From positions 4,154,001-4,218,000 of the forward strand of contig NZ_CP042436.1 in assembly GCF_007971025.1 (NCBI RefSeq): a stretch of 64,000 bases of DNA, in the 5' to 3' direction. The notes below the pieces were generated by a model that saw only the letters and a program-made list of their open reading frames with translations, did not search any database and was not told where the DNA came from. This DNA is from Mucilaginibacter ginsenosidivorans (lineage in GTDB: Bacteria; Bacteroidota; Bacteroidia; Sphingobacteriales; Sphingobacteriaceae). Positions 25,261 to 34,234 of the stretch are shown piece by piece (the stretch's first letter is position 1; every line of letters starts with the position of its first letter). Made by a program: the position numbers and the translations under genes.

Positions 25261-25634
25261 TGTTGTTAGTTCTATTTGTTAGTAAATAAGATATTATGTA
25301 CCCCCATTGAACAAATATTTTGCCACCATGCCAGTTTCTAAGATATTTTTTCTTCCTGAGGTTTAATTTCTTAATCGAAACAATAATTAAGTACCGTGTT
25401 AAATTATTGTTAATCAATCGATTTGACAGGTAGCCAGCCGGCCATGTATGTATGCGATCTACAGGATGTAAAGAAGCAGGCCCAAATACCACCCTAAACT
25501 AATTTTTGTAGCATTTAGCAGGAATTTTTGCCCTATTTGCAAGGCATTTTTTTCAATAACCAAAGGGTGAGCCAATGTTTATGGACCAATTGTCAAATAA
25601 AAAAGCCCCTTGCGGGGCTTATATTAACATCATA
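25261..25634. other. Intergenic region upstream of the barrel gene; contains efflux terminator
   Basis: A/T-rich sequence without a supportable gene. It includes the 5' region of the barrel gene and, at its far end, the terminator of the efflux operon (25603-25620). Nothing else stood out. Confidence 0.5.
25603..25620 (-). terminator. Terminator of the RND efflux operon
   Basis: Seven-base-pair stem AAGCCCC/GGGGCTT with a 4-base loop; read on the minus strand it is followed by a run of six U, 15 bases after the transporter stop codon. Confidence 0.85.
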
Positions 25635-28600
25635 TTATATGTGAGAGTCTTCCGTCGGGTCGGGCTTATAATTTTTCTGTAGCTCGGCCAGCTTTTCCTT
25701 TCCGTAAGCGAAGCGGGTTATCAGGTAGAATAATACGGGTACAATGAAGATCGCAAGCGAAGTTGCAGTCACCATCCCGCCAAATACCGTCCAACCGATG
25801 GTCTTACGTGCTATTGCGCCCGCACCGGTTGCTACAAGTAAAGGACCTACTCCCAAAATAAACGCAAGGGAGGTCATAATGATCGGCCGCAAACGCAATC
25901 GTACTGCTTCGAGCGTGGCTTGTTCCAGTTCCATACCCCTGTCCACGCGTTCCTTGGCAAATTCGACGATCAGGATAGCGTTCTTCGCCGCGAGTCCTAT
26001 GAGCGTTATCAAACCGATCTGGGCATAAATATTATTATTTAGGTCGGTGAAGAGGAACGATGTATTCAGGGTCAACGCTACTATTGCCCCGAATGCGCCA
26101 AGCGGCACGGCCAGCAAAACGGAAAACGGCACCGACCAGCTTTCATAAAGCGCCGCCAGGAAAAGGAACACGAATCCTACAGAAAGCATAAATATGTAAA
26201 CCGTTTTTGAACCGGATAAAATTTCCTCGCGGCTCAAACCAGAAAATTCATAGCCGAAACCCTGCGGTAAAGTCTGTGCGGCTACTTCCTGTAATGCCTT
26301 AATAGCGTCGCCGCTACTGTAACCGGCGTTGGTACTTCCATCTATTTCGGCTGAACGGAATAAATTAAAGTGCGAGATCAGCGGGGCATTCTCTATGGTC
26401 TGGTAGGACGTTAACGTGCTCAACGGCACCATTTGCCCTGCTGAGTTTTTGACGAAGTATTGTGCAAGGTCCTTTATGTCGGTCCGGTAATTGGTATCGG
26501 CCTGTGCCACTACGTGAAAGTTCCGGCCGTAGATGGTAAAGTCGTTCACAAAGGCACTACCCATATAGGTTTGCAGTGTTGAATTGATATCGGCAATAGA
26601 CACACCCATGCGTTTCGCTTTCTCGCGGTCGACCACCAATTTTATCGCAGGCGTACGGGCTGTAAAAAAGGTAAACGCCCTGGCTATTTCCGGTCGCTGA
26701 TTAACAGCTGCCACAAATTTTTGTAGCACGGCTTCAAAACTTTTAATGTCGCCGCCTGCCTGCCGCTGCTCCAAAATAAAGGAGAAACCCGCAGTAGTAC
26801 CCAGCCCGGGTATAGCCGGCGGTGGTATTACCACCACGCTGGCCTCTTTATACTGAGCCATCTTTTTCTGTATCACCTGCACCAGTTCCTTCGAAGTTCT
26901 TTTGCGTTGATCCCAGGGCTTAAGCTGGATAAAAATAGTACCGCTGTTGGATTTACTGGAGAAGCTTACCACGTTTAAGCCACCCAAAGCAGCGTAATGG
27001 CCTACCTCGGGTATACTATCCAAAGTGTGCATCATTTGGTTCAGCCTGCCCACACTTCGCTGGGTCGAGGATGCTTCCGGAAGGTCATACGTCATATAAA
27101 TACGGCCTTCGTCTTCGGTTGGGATAAAGCCCGTAGGTTCGTGCAGGAAAAGCATAATGGTGCCAACTATTATGCATATCAGTATGATCACCATAAATGC
27201 CGGATTCTTAACCCCGCGATGGACACCATTTTTATACTTGCCGGTCACCCTTTCAAACCAGCAATTGAATTTGAAGAAAAATTTATCCAGCCCTCTCGAT
27301 TCCTCGTCAAGCTTGCGCGGCTTTAAAATAAGTGTACAAAGCGCAGGCGTTAGCGATAAAGCGACGAAAGCCGAGATCAGTACCGAAATAGCGATAGTGA
27401 TAGCGAACTGCTGATATAGCCGTCCAACTATACCTGGCACAAACCCAACCGGCACGAACACAGCAGCCAAAATAAGTGCGATGGCTATAACCGGCGCCGA
27501 TATATCCTTCATCGCGTGCTGCGTGGCCTCTTTGGGCGACATGCCCTTCTCATCCATATAATGCTGGACGGCCTCAACAACCACAATGGCATCGTCCACC
27601 ACTATACCTATCGCCAGCACAAATCCAAATAAGGTAAGCGTGTTAATGGTAAATCCTAACGGCGTAAAGAAAATAAATGTCCCGATAATAGAGACCGGTA
27701 TAGCAAGCACAGGTATTAACGTAGTGCGCCAGCTTTGCAGGAAAAGGAACACAACCAATATCACCAGGGTTAACGCGATCAGGAGCGTAACAACAACCTC
27801 ATGCACCGAAACTTTAACCACGGTTACAGCCTCGAACGGAACCACGTAATCAACCCCGGTTGGAAAGGTCTTTTTCAGCTCGGCCATGGTTTTGTAAACA
27901 TTGTCGGCAGTTTCCAATGCATTGCTGTTAGGCGCCTGGTAAACCAACAGGTAAGAAGCCCTTCTGCCATCAACAAATGAGTTACCCGAGTAATTGAATT
28001 TGCCCAGTTCAACACGGGCTATGTCTTTCAGGTGCACCAATGCCCCTGTACCCGGCTGGGTACGAACGATGACGTTCTCAAAATCTTTTACCGAAACCAG
28101 CCTCCCCTGCGAAATAATGCTCAATTCAAAGGTTTGCGTATGCTCCTGCGGCGGGGCGCCTACCGAACCGGCAGATACCTGTGCATTTTGCTCCTGTAGC
28201 GCCGCGGTTACATCAGCAGCAGTGATACCCAACGAGGCCATTTTATCGGGCTTGAGCCATATCCGCATACTAAAATCGTCGGCGCGGGTAAATACGTCGC
28301 CCACACCTTTCGCACGCAAAAGGGCATCGCGCACAAATATATTCGTGTAATTGTCGAGGAAAGTGACATTATGGCTGCCATTCGGGGAGTAAATAGCAAC
28401 AAGCATCAGGATGCTCGGGTTCCGCTTGCGCGTGGTTATACCCAGGCGCTGTACCTCCTGCGGCAAGGTTGGTGTTGCTATCCCTACGCGGTTCTGCACA
28501 TCCAATGCTGCTATATTAATATCGGTACCAACCTCAAAATTTACGGTCATACTCATCTGTCCGTTGCTGGTACTGTTACTTTGCAGGTAGGTCATGCCGG

Positions 28601-28820
28601 GTGTACCGTTCACCTGCGTTTCAATGGGTGTCGCTACGGTTTGCTCCACGGTCACGGCGTCCGCACCGATGTAATTAGTGGAAATGTTAACCGTGGGCGG
28701 AGTAATTTCGGGGTATTGGCCCACCGCAAGATTAAGTATGGATAGAATGCCGACAATTACTATTACCAACGAGATAACAATAGCTGTAACCGGCCTGCGT
28801 ATAAAGGTTTCTGCAATCAT
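25635..28820 (-). CDS. RND multidrug efflux transporter, HAE1 type
   Basis: At 1061 residues this is a full AcrB/MexB-type inner-membrane pump. It begins MIAETFIRRPVTAIVISLVI, has PEITPPTVNIS and a first porter region, IGIVVDDAIVVVEAVQ (helix 4 with the Asp-Asp proton relay), and the second half with GFSFILEQRQ, FLFLAALYESWSVPFSVLLAVP, GLAAKNAILIVEFAKE and RLRPIIMTSLAFILGV. It exports drugs, detergents or metabolites using the proton gradient, with the adaptor and TolC proteins encoded upstream. Its start is 26 bases after the adaptor stop. No local TetR-type regulator is present. Confidence 0.94.
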   Translation of the reverse strand: MIAETFIRRPVTAIVISLVIVIVGILSILNLAVGQYPEITPPTVNISTNYIGADAVTVEQTVATPIETQVNGTPGMTYLQSNSTSNGQMSMTVNFEVGTDINIAALDVQNRVGIATPTLPQEVQRLGITTRKRNPSILMLVAIYSPNGSHNVTFLDNYTNIFVRDALLRAKGVGDVFTRADDFSMRIWLKPDKMASLGITAADVTAALQEQNAQVSAGSVGAPPQEHTQTFELSIISQGRLVSVKDFENVIVRTQPGTGALVHLKDIARVELGKFNYSGNSFVDGRRASYLLVYQAPNSNALETADNVYKTMAELKKTFPTGVDYVVPFEAVTVVKVSVHEVVVTLLIALTLVILVVFLFLQSWRTTLIPVLAIPVSIIGTFIFFTPLGFTINTLTLFGFVLAIGIVVDDAIVVVEAVQHYMDEKGMSPKEATQHAMKDISAPVIAIALILAAVFVPVGFVPGIVGRLYQQFAITIAISVLISAFVALSLTPALCTLILKPRKLDEESRGLDKFFFKFNCWFERVTGKYKNGVHRGVKNPAFMVIILICIIVGTIMLFLHEPTGFIPTEDEGRIYMTYDLPEASSTQRSVGRLNQMMHTLDSIPEVGHYAALGGLNVVSFSSKSNSGTIFIQLKPWDQRKRTSKELVQVIQKKMAQYKEASVVVIPPPAIPGLGTTAGFSFILEQRQAGGDIKSFEAVLQKFVAAVNQRPEIARAFTFFTARTPAIKLVVDREKAKRMGVSIADINSTLQTYMGSAFVNDFTIYGRNFHVVAQADTNYRTDIKDLAQYFVKNSAGQMVPLSTLTSYQTIENAPLISHFNLFRSAEIDGSTNAGYSSGDAIKALQEVAAQTLPQGFGYEFSGLSREEILSGSKTVYIFMLSVGFVFLFLAALYESWSVPFSVLLAVPLGAFGAIVALTLNTSFLFTDLNNNIYAQIGLITLIGLAAKNAILIVEFAKERVDRGMELEQATLEAVRLRLRPIIMTSLAFILGVGPLLVATGAGAIARKTIGWTVFGGMVTATSLAIFIVPVLFYLITRFAYGKEKLAELQKNYKPDPTEDSHI

Positions 28821-28846
28821 TCTTTAAATCTTTTAAGACCAATAAT

Positions 28847-29982
28847 CTATTTCCCGCCTTGTTTTTGCTGCCCGGGCTGCTGCGCATTCGGATCGCCGAG
28901 GACGATCTTTCCATGGTCGCGCAGGCGCTGGAAGCCGTCGGTTATTACCTTATCCCCTTCCTGCAAACCTTTCAGTACAATGATATTGGCCCCTATTTTC
29001 TGCCCTACCGATATTTTATGTTGTACGGCAATTGTATCCTGGCTCACAAAAACAAAATACTCACCCATTTGCTCGGTAACGGCCTTGTTCGGGATGATCA
29101 GCTGTTCGCCCGATTGGTCGTTCAGCACTTTCATCACACAGCTCATCCCATCCCTTAACTCATCTTTAGGGTTAGCAAACTGTACCCTCACTTTTACGGT
29201 ACCGGTCTGGTTATTAACGCCCCTGTCTATCGCCAGTATCCTGCCAGATTTTCCATAGGTTGTTGTACCGTCGGATAACTGCAGCCTGAAGGTTGAGTCG
29301 GTGCTTTTCTTTTGAAGATCATAAAAGTGGCTGATATCCTGCTCACCGATCACAAAATCGACACCTATGGGGTTCTCGCTCGAAATAGTATTAAGCAGCG
29401 TTGTGCCGGGGCTTACCTGCGCACCAAGCTTTACCTGCGAAATACCGATACGGCCCGTGAACGGCGCCGTAATTATTGAGTAGGACAGGTCTGTTTTTGC
29501 TGAAGCCACCTGCGCTTTCGCCGACTCCACCGCACTTTTGTTGGTCTCAAATGCTGCCACGGCCTGGTCGACAGTTTGTTTCGCAACAGCATCATTTTTT
29601 TCGAGGTAAGTATAACGGTCAACATCCTTCTGTGCCTTCACCAGGTTGGCCTGGGCACTTGATAAGTTAGCCTGTGCCTGGTTGTAAGCTGCTATATATT
29701 TGCGCCGGTCTATTTCGTATAACTCCTTGCCCTGTTGTACCACCTCGCCCTCTTTAAAAAATATCCCGGTAATAAATCCTGAAACCTGGCTTCGCAATTC
29801 CACGCTGTTTAATGCCACCACCGTTGCCTGGTATTGATCGTAATAAATGGCGTCGGCCTTTGTCACCGTGGCGACACTAACCGGGGTTGGGGCATAGCCC
29901 CGTTCTGTTGATTTTTTTTACCGCACGATACAATGGCTGAAATTACTATCGGGGTTAATAAATAGAGGTATGTTCTTTTCAT
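28847..29982 (-). CDS. RND efflux adaptor (membrane fusion) lipoprotein, frameshifted at an A8 tract
   Basis: The long frame from 29866 encodes an MFP adaptor: VELRSQVSGFITGIFFKEGEVV (lipoyl half-motif), a coiled-coil hairpin, YSIITAPFTGRIGISQV and a beta-barrel to residue 339. It starts with GTG and lacks any signal. The proper start is the ATG at 29982, which gives a lipoprotein signal MKRTYLYLLTPIVISAIVSC followed by GKK. Between them is an A8 run in the coding sense (29912-29919). One more A would join the frames and yield a continuous protein (signal, then TPVSVATVTKAD). As written the product would stop after 39 codons. See findings for slippage, phase variation or error. Confidence 0.8.
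29912..29919 (-). other. A8 homopolymer at the adaptor frameshift
   Basis: Eight A residues in the coding strand, directly after the Cys-Gly of the lipobox. In-frame translation needs nine. The A_AAA_AAA context is also a plausible -1 slippery sequence. Confidence 0.75.
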
Positions 29983-29999
29983 TTGTGTGATATTCAATT

Positions 30000-31340
30000 T
30001 TATTGTACGGTCAATGTGCCTAATGCTTTTTCAAGGTCGATCTTACTCGACAGCAGTTGAAATAAAGCGTTGTAATAATTAAGCTCGGCTGTACGCAGGT
30101 CCGATTGCGCGACTATTACATCGAGATAAGTTTTGATACCCTCGCGATATTGCAGGCTAACCACATTGTAAACATCCTTAGCCAAACTCACATTTTGTTT
30201 GAGTACATCGTAATTGGCGTAATTGCTTTTGTACCCTGCAAGCGCCTGCACATATTCAGTATTGATCGTATTTTTTGCATTCACAATATCCAGGTCCACC
30301 CGGTCGGCTTCCAGCCTTGCCTTACTCAGATTTTTCAAACGTTTACCCCCCTGGAATATAGGCAGGTCGAGTGTTAACCCAACATACCCGTTCGGGAAGG
30401 CATTATTGTATAAATTGGAAAAACCATGGCTCAGGTAAACCAGGTTGTATGCGCCTGTTGCCGAAACCGATGGCAAAAAGCCATACTTATAATAGCTTAT
30501 ATTAACATTTTGCAGATTCTTTTGCGTCTGTAGTTGCTGGTATTCGATACGCTTATTAATGTCCAGTTGCTGGTTGGTATCGATAATAGCTTCCGCTTCG
30601 TACCTTGTACTGTCGTACGATAAACTAAACCCCTGCTGCGCATCAAGCCCCATGATCTGTTTAAGGTAAGCCATTTTACTTTTAATGGCTTCTTCGGTCT
30701 GTTTTCGGCTTGCGAGCGAATTATTAAGCGAGATGGTTGCCTGCTTATAATCTGTCTTATCAACTACCCCGGCCTGGTAACGGGTATAAGCATCCTTAAG
30801 GCTGCGTTGCAGGCGCACAATGTCTTCCTTTAATATATCCAGTTGTTTCTCCGACAATAACACGTCAAAAAAAGCCTTGCTGACATCCGATACCACATTG
30901 ATCTGGCTGCTGGTGGTATTTTGCTTGTAATACAAACGCGAATACTTGGCTGCCTTGGCTGCCTGCAGCACATCATTATTATATATCACCTGGTTGGCCT
31001 GCAGGCCCAGGCTCGAGAAATTATTAATATTTGATTGGGTTGCGGTTGTCCCGCTATTCGCCGGGCTTACCGGGCTTCCTTTAAAATAATAATTGTATAA
31101 GCCCGAAGAAGTAACCTGCGGAAGCCAGTCGGAAAGGCTGATCCCTATATTTTTTTCATTAATACCTTCGTCGATAGCTGCCTGGCGCACAACGGGCTGG
31201 TTTTTCAGGGCATATTCTACGCATTGCCTCAGCGTAAGTACCCTGGCAGCAGTATCGGCAGAGGCCTGGGCGCGCAAACCCGCCGGAACAAGTAAAATAG
31301 CGGAAAGAAACAGTAAGAAGGGGTAATATTTGCTTTTCAT
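30000..31340 (-). CDS. TolC-family outer-membrane efflux protein
   Basis: A 446-residue protein with a signal peptide (about 1-24), then repeated OEP domains: LTLRQCVEYALKNQPVVRQA, and a second half with PNGYVGLTLDLPIFQGGKRLKNLSKARLEAD and YREGIKTYLDVIVAQSDLRTAELNYYNALFQLL. It forms the outer-membrane exit channel of the tripartite pump. It is the first gene of the operon, 17 bases before the adaptor. TTAATTTG (one mismatch to TAnnTTTG) lies upstream, so control is likely through the 337-base region shared with the divergent serine palmitoyltransferase gene. Confidence 0.93.
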   Translation of the reverse strand: MKSKYYPFLLFLSAILLVPAGLRAQASADTAARVLTLRQCVEYALKNQPVVRQAAIDEGINEKNIGISLSDWLPQVTSSGLYNYYFKGSPVSPANSGTTATQSNINNFSSLGLQANQVIYNNDVLQAAKAAKYSRLYYKQNTTSSQINVVSDVSKAFFDVLLSEKQLDILKEDIVRLQRSLKDAYTRYQAGVVDKTDYKQATISLNNSLASRKQTEEAIKSKMAYLKQIMGLDAQQGFSLSYDSTRYEAEAIIDTNQQLDINKRIEYQQLQTQKNLQNVNISYYKYGFLPSVSATGAYNLVYLSHGFSNLYNNAFPNGYVGLTLDLPIFQGGKRLKNLSKARLEADRVDLDIVNAKNTINTEYVQALAGYKSNYANYDVLKQNVSLAKDVYNVVSLQYREGIKTYLDVIVAQSDLRTAELNYYNALFQLLSSKIDLEKALGTLTVQ

Positions 31341-31677
31341 AGATAGTTTTAGACCGTTATTTTGGAGTGCAAATTAATGGCATTCTTTCAGTTATTTTCT
31401 ATCGTTTACGACAGAATCTGCGAATTATGGCATAAATATGATTAAAAGAAGTGAAGCAACAATATTTTTACTTAAACGCCACGAAATCAAAGATAATAAT
31501 GGTGTTTTTCGCTCCTGTTTTAAAAAAATGAAAAATTGTAACATGAATTAAAAGAAAATTTTAATTAATTTGCCTTGTGAGAATTTACATTGCCGGGTAA
31601 AGTGTAATGTAAACAGTATCAGCTAGCTAACGATAAGTTATAAACTTGTTTACAAAAAATTAAAGCAGGGTTAATAC
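31341..31677. other. Divergent control region between tolC operon and spt
   Basis: No gene is present. TTAATTTG-like boxes (one mismatch) occur on both strands. At 31584-31613 an 8-bp perfect inverted repeat TTTACATT/AATGTAAA with a 14-base spacer lies about 65 bases before the spt ATG and could be an operator or leader hairpin. Confidence 0.45.
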
Positions 31678-32886
31678 ATGGGTAAAAAACTTCATGATAG
31701 AATTGCGTTGTTTAAAGACGCAGAAATGGCAAGGGAAAGAGGCGTTTATCCCTTCTTCAGGCCCATTGAATCCGCACAGGACACCGAGGTAATTATTGAT
31801 GGCAAGCGCGTGTTGATGTTTGGATCTAACTCTTATTTAGGACTTACCAACCACCCCAAAATTAAGGAAGCTTCAAAAAAAGCGATCGATAAATATGGCA
31901 CCGGATGCGCCGGATCGAGATTCCTGAACGGAACACTTGATATTCATATCGAACTGGAGAACCGCCTCGCCGAATATGTAGGTAAAGAGGCATCGGTACT
32001 GTTCAGCACCGGTTTCCAGGTTAATTTGGGTGTATTGTCAAGCATAGTTGCCAGCCGCAGCGATTATTTGATCTTAGACGAATACGATCATGCTTCGTTG
32101 ATAGACGGAAGCCGCCTTTCATTCTCAAGGGTAATTAAATATGCCCACAACGATATGGAAGACCTGCGCCGCAAGCTAACCATATTGCCCGAAGAAGGCG
32201 TAAAGCTGATCGTGGTAGATGGTATCTTCAGCATGGAGGGCGATATTGTAAAACTACCTGAAATAGTCCAGCTTGCCGAAGAATTCGGCGCCAATATTAT
32301 GGTTGACGACGCCCATAGCCTGGGTGTTATAGGTCATAAAGGTGCCGGTACGGCTTCTCATTTTAGTTTGACAGATGATGTCGACCTGATCATGGGTACT
32401 TTCAGCAAGTCCCTGGCTTCATTGGGAGGCTTTATAGCCGCTGATTACGCAACTATTGATTATTTAAAACATCGTGCCCGTTCACTAATGTTCAGTGCAA
32501 GCATGCCTCCGGGATCGGTCGCCAGCGTACTTGCAGCGTTAGATATCATAATATCCGAGCCTGAGCGCATGCAGAAGCTTTGGGATAATACCAACTATGC
32601 CAAAAAGCTTTTATTGGACGAAGGCTTCGACCTTGGCCCTACCGAAAGCCCTATCCTGCCGATATACGTCCGCGATAACGAAAAAACATTTATCGTGACC
32701 AAGTATTTGCAGGATGCCGGTGTATTTGTTAACCCGGTTGTGTCGCCTGCGGTTCCGTCCGACTCTTCTCTGCTGCGATTCTCGTTGATGGCAACCCACA
32801 CGTTCGACCAGATAGACGAGGCTATAGATAAAATATCAAAGGCCTTCAAAACAGTTGGCGTAAGCATGGTAAAAGAAGATATATAA
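31678..32886 (+). CDS. spt: Serine palmitoyltransferase
   Basis: A 402-residue alpha-oxoamine synthase that condenses serine with a long acyl-CoA/ACP to 3-ketosphinganine, the first step of sphingolipid synthesis. YPFFRPIESAQDTEV, MFGSNSYLGLTNHPK, CAGSRFLNGTLDIHIELE, YDHASLIDGS (His138 stacks on PLP), VDDAHSLGVIG and GTFSKSLASLGG with PLP Lys244 follow in order. As far as I can compare from memory, this is much closer to soluble Sphingobacterium SPT than to BioF or KBL, and the length is that of SPT. It opens a 10-kb same-strand lipid locus with inositol and ceramide-type genes, which strongly supports the assignment. Confidence 0.93.
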   Translation: MGKKLHDRIALFKDAEMARERGVYPFFRPIESAQDTEVIIDGKRVLMFGSNSYLGLTNHPKIKEASKKAIDKYGTGCAGSRFLNGTLDIHIELENRLAEYVGKEASVLFSTGFQVNLGVLSSIVASRSDYLILDEYDHASLIDGSRLSFSRVIKYAHNDMEDLRRKLTILPEEGVKLIVVDGIFSMEGDIVKLPEIVQLAEEFGANIMVDDAHSLGVIGHKGAGTASHFSLTDDVDLIMGTFSKSLASLGGFIAADYATIDYLKHRARSLMFSASMPPGSVASVLAALDIIISEPERMQKLWDNTNYAKKLLLDEGFDLGPTESPILPIYVRDNEKTFIVTKYLQDAGVFVNPVVSPAVPSDSSLLRFSLMATHTFDQIDEAIDKISKAFKTVGVSMVKEDI

Positions 32887-32915
32887 GTGCCTGTCAATTA
32901 AACAACTACCTTATA

Positions 32916-34031
32916 ATGAAAAAAGTAATTCCGGTCAGCAATAAAAAGGAGCTGGCTAATTTTATTGATTTTCCGCACGAACTTCATAAAAATGACCCAA
33001 ACTACGTACCGGAATTATTTATCGCACAAAGGGACATCCTGACTACCCACCCTTTTCATAAACATTCGTCGTTACAAACATTCCTTGCTTATGATGGTGA
33101 CAAGATCGTTGGGCGGATATGTGCGATATTAAACAATAACCACAACAAGTTTAACGGCACTAATGATGGTTTCTTTGGTTTTTTTGATTGCATCAACGAC
33201 CAGGAAACCGCCAACCTGCTTATCAATACGGCTATCGACTGGCTTAAAGAAAAAAAAGTTGTCAAGATCATCGGCCCGGTAAACCCGTCAACTAACGAAA
33301 CCTGCGGTTTGCTGATCAAAGGCTTTGATAGCCCGCCAATGGTTATGATGACCTACAACCCACCTTATTATGTGGACCTGCTTGAAAAAGCCGGGTTTAA
33401 AAAACAGGTGGACTTGTTGGCCTGGCATTGGGATAAAACCAGCTATAACGACAAATCGGTTCAGTTGCTTGATAAATTGCAGGATAGGCTTAAACGCAGC
33501 GACGTTTTGATCCGCAAGGTAAACCTGAAGAAATTTAAAGAAGAAGCCGCCGCATTGCGCGAGGTTTATAATACTGCCTGGGATAAAAACATGGGCTTTT
33601 TCCCGATGACCAACGAGGAGTTTGATTACACGGCCAAGGACCTGAAAATGATACTTGACCCGGATTTTTGCCTTTTGGCCGAGCAGCATGGCAAGATAGT
33701 AGGTTTCGGCGTAGCCATACCGGATGTTAACCAGGTACTTATCAAGATCAAAAAAGGCAGGTTATTGCCTACGGGCCTCTTCAAGCTTTTGTTTGGAAAG
33801 AGCAAGATCAAGGGCATCAGGATAATGCTGCTGGGTGTGATAGATGGCTACCGGAAAATGGGTATCGAGGCTGTGTTGTATGGCAATATCATAAAAGAAT
33901 ACCGGAGAAAGGGGTTGGAGTATGCCGAGGCATCGTGGACATTGGAACACAATGACATGGTGAACCGGGCAATTGAAGCTATAGGCGGCGACCAGTACAA
34001 AACGTACCGTCTGTACGAAAAGGCAATTTAA
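32916..34031 (+). CDS. GNAT-family acyltransferase, candidate ceramide synthase
   Basis: The 371-residue protein shows two GNAT-like halves. The first carries KIVGRICAILNNNHNKF and FFGFFDCINDQETANLL, with IIGPVNPSTNETCGLLIKGFD in the middle; the second has GKIVGFGVAIPDVNQVL and GVIDGYRKMGIEAVLYGNII, an acyl-CoA-binding-loop-like segment, then AEASWTLEHNDMVNRAIEAIG. It begins 29 bases after spt. Known: in Caulobacter a GNAT-like protein acylates sphinganine (bacterial ceramide synthase). Inference: this gene may do the same, as N-acyl transfer to the sphingoid base is otherwise missing here. A plain N-acetyltransferase role is less likely given the operon. Confidence 0.8.
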   Translation: MKKVIPVSNKKELANFIDFPHELHKNDPNYVPELFIAQRDILTTHPFHKHSSLQTFLAYDGDKIVGRICAILNNNHNKFNGTNDGFFGFFDCINDQETANLLINTAIDWLKEKKVVKIIGPVNPSTNETCGLLIKGFDSPPMVMMTYNPPYYVDLLEKAGFKKQVDLLAWHWDKTSYNDKSVQLLDKLQDRLKRSDVLIRKVNLKKFKEEAAALREVYNTAWDKNMGFFPMTNEEFDYTAKDLKMILDPDFCLLAEQHGKIVGFGVAIPDVNQVLIKIKKGRLLPTGLFKLLFGKSKIKGIRIMLLGVIDGYRKMGIEAVLYGNIIKEYRRKGLEYAEASWTLEHNDMVNRAIEAIGGDQYKTYRLYEKAI

Positions 34032-34234
34032 CTGAACTGATACGCCACACGGCAGCATACCCCCTGCTGTGCGCAAATGGCTGCTGCTGACATTATAACT
34101 CTTATAAGGCAGCCGTTAAATCTCATTGAACCGTCAACTTTGTAAATTAAATGACGACGTTTTGCTGAAAAAATCGGTAATTTGAACATTTCAGCAATAA
34201 AGTCAAACCAACATTAAATAGAAAATACGATAAC

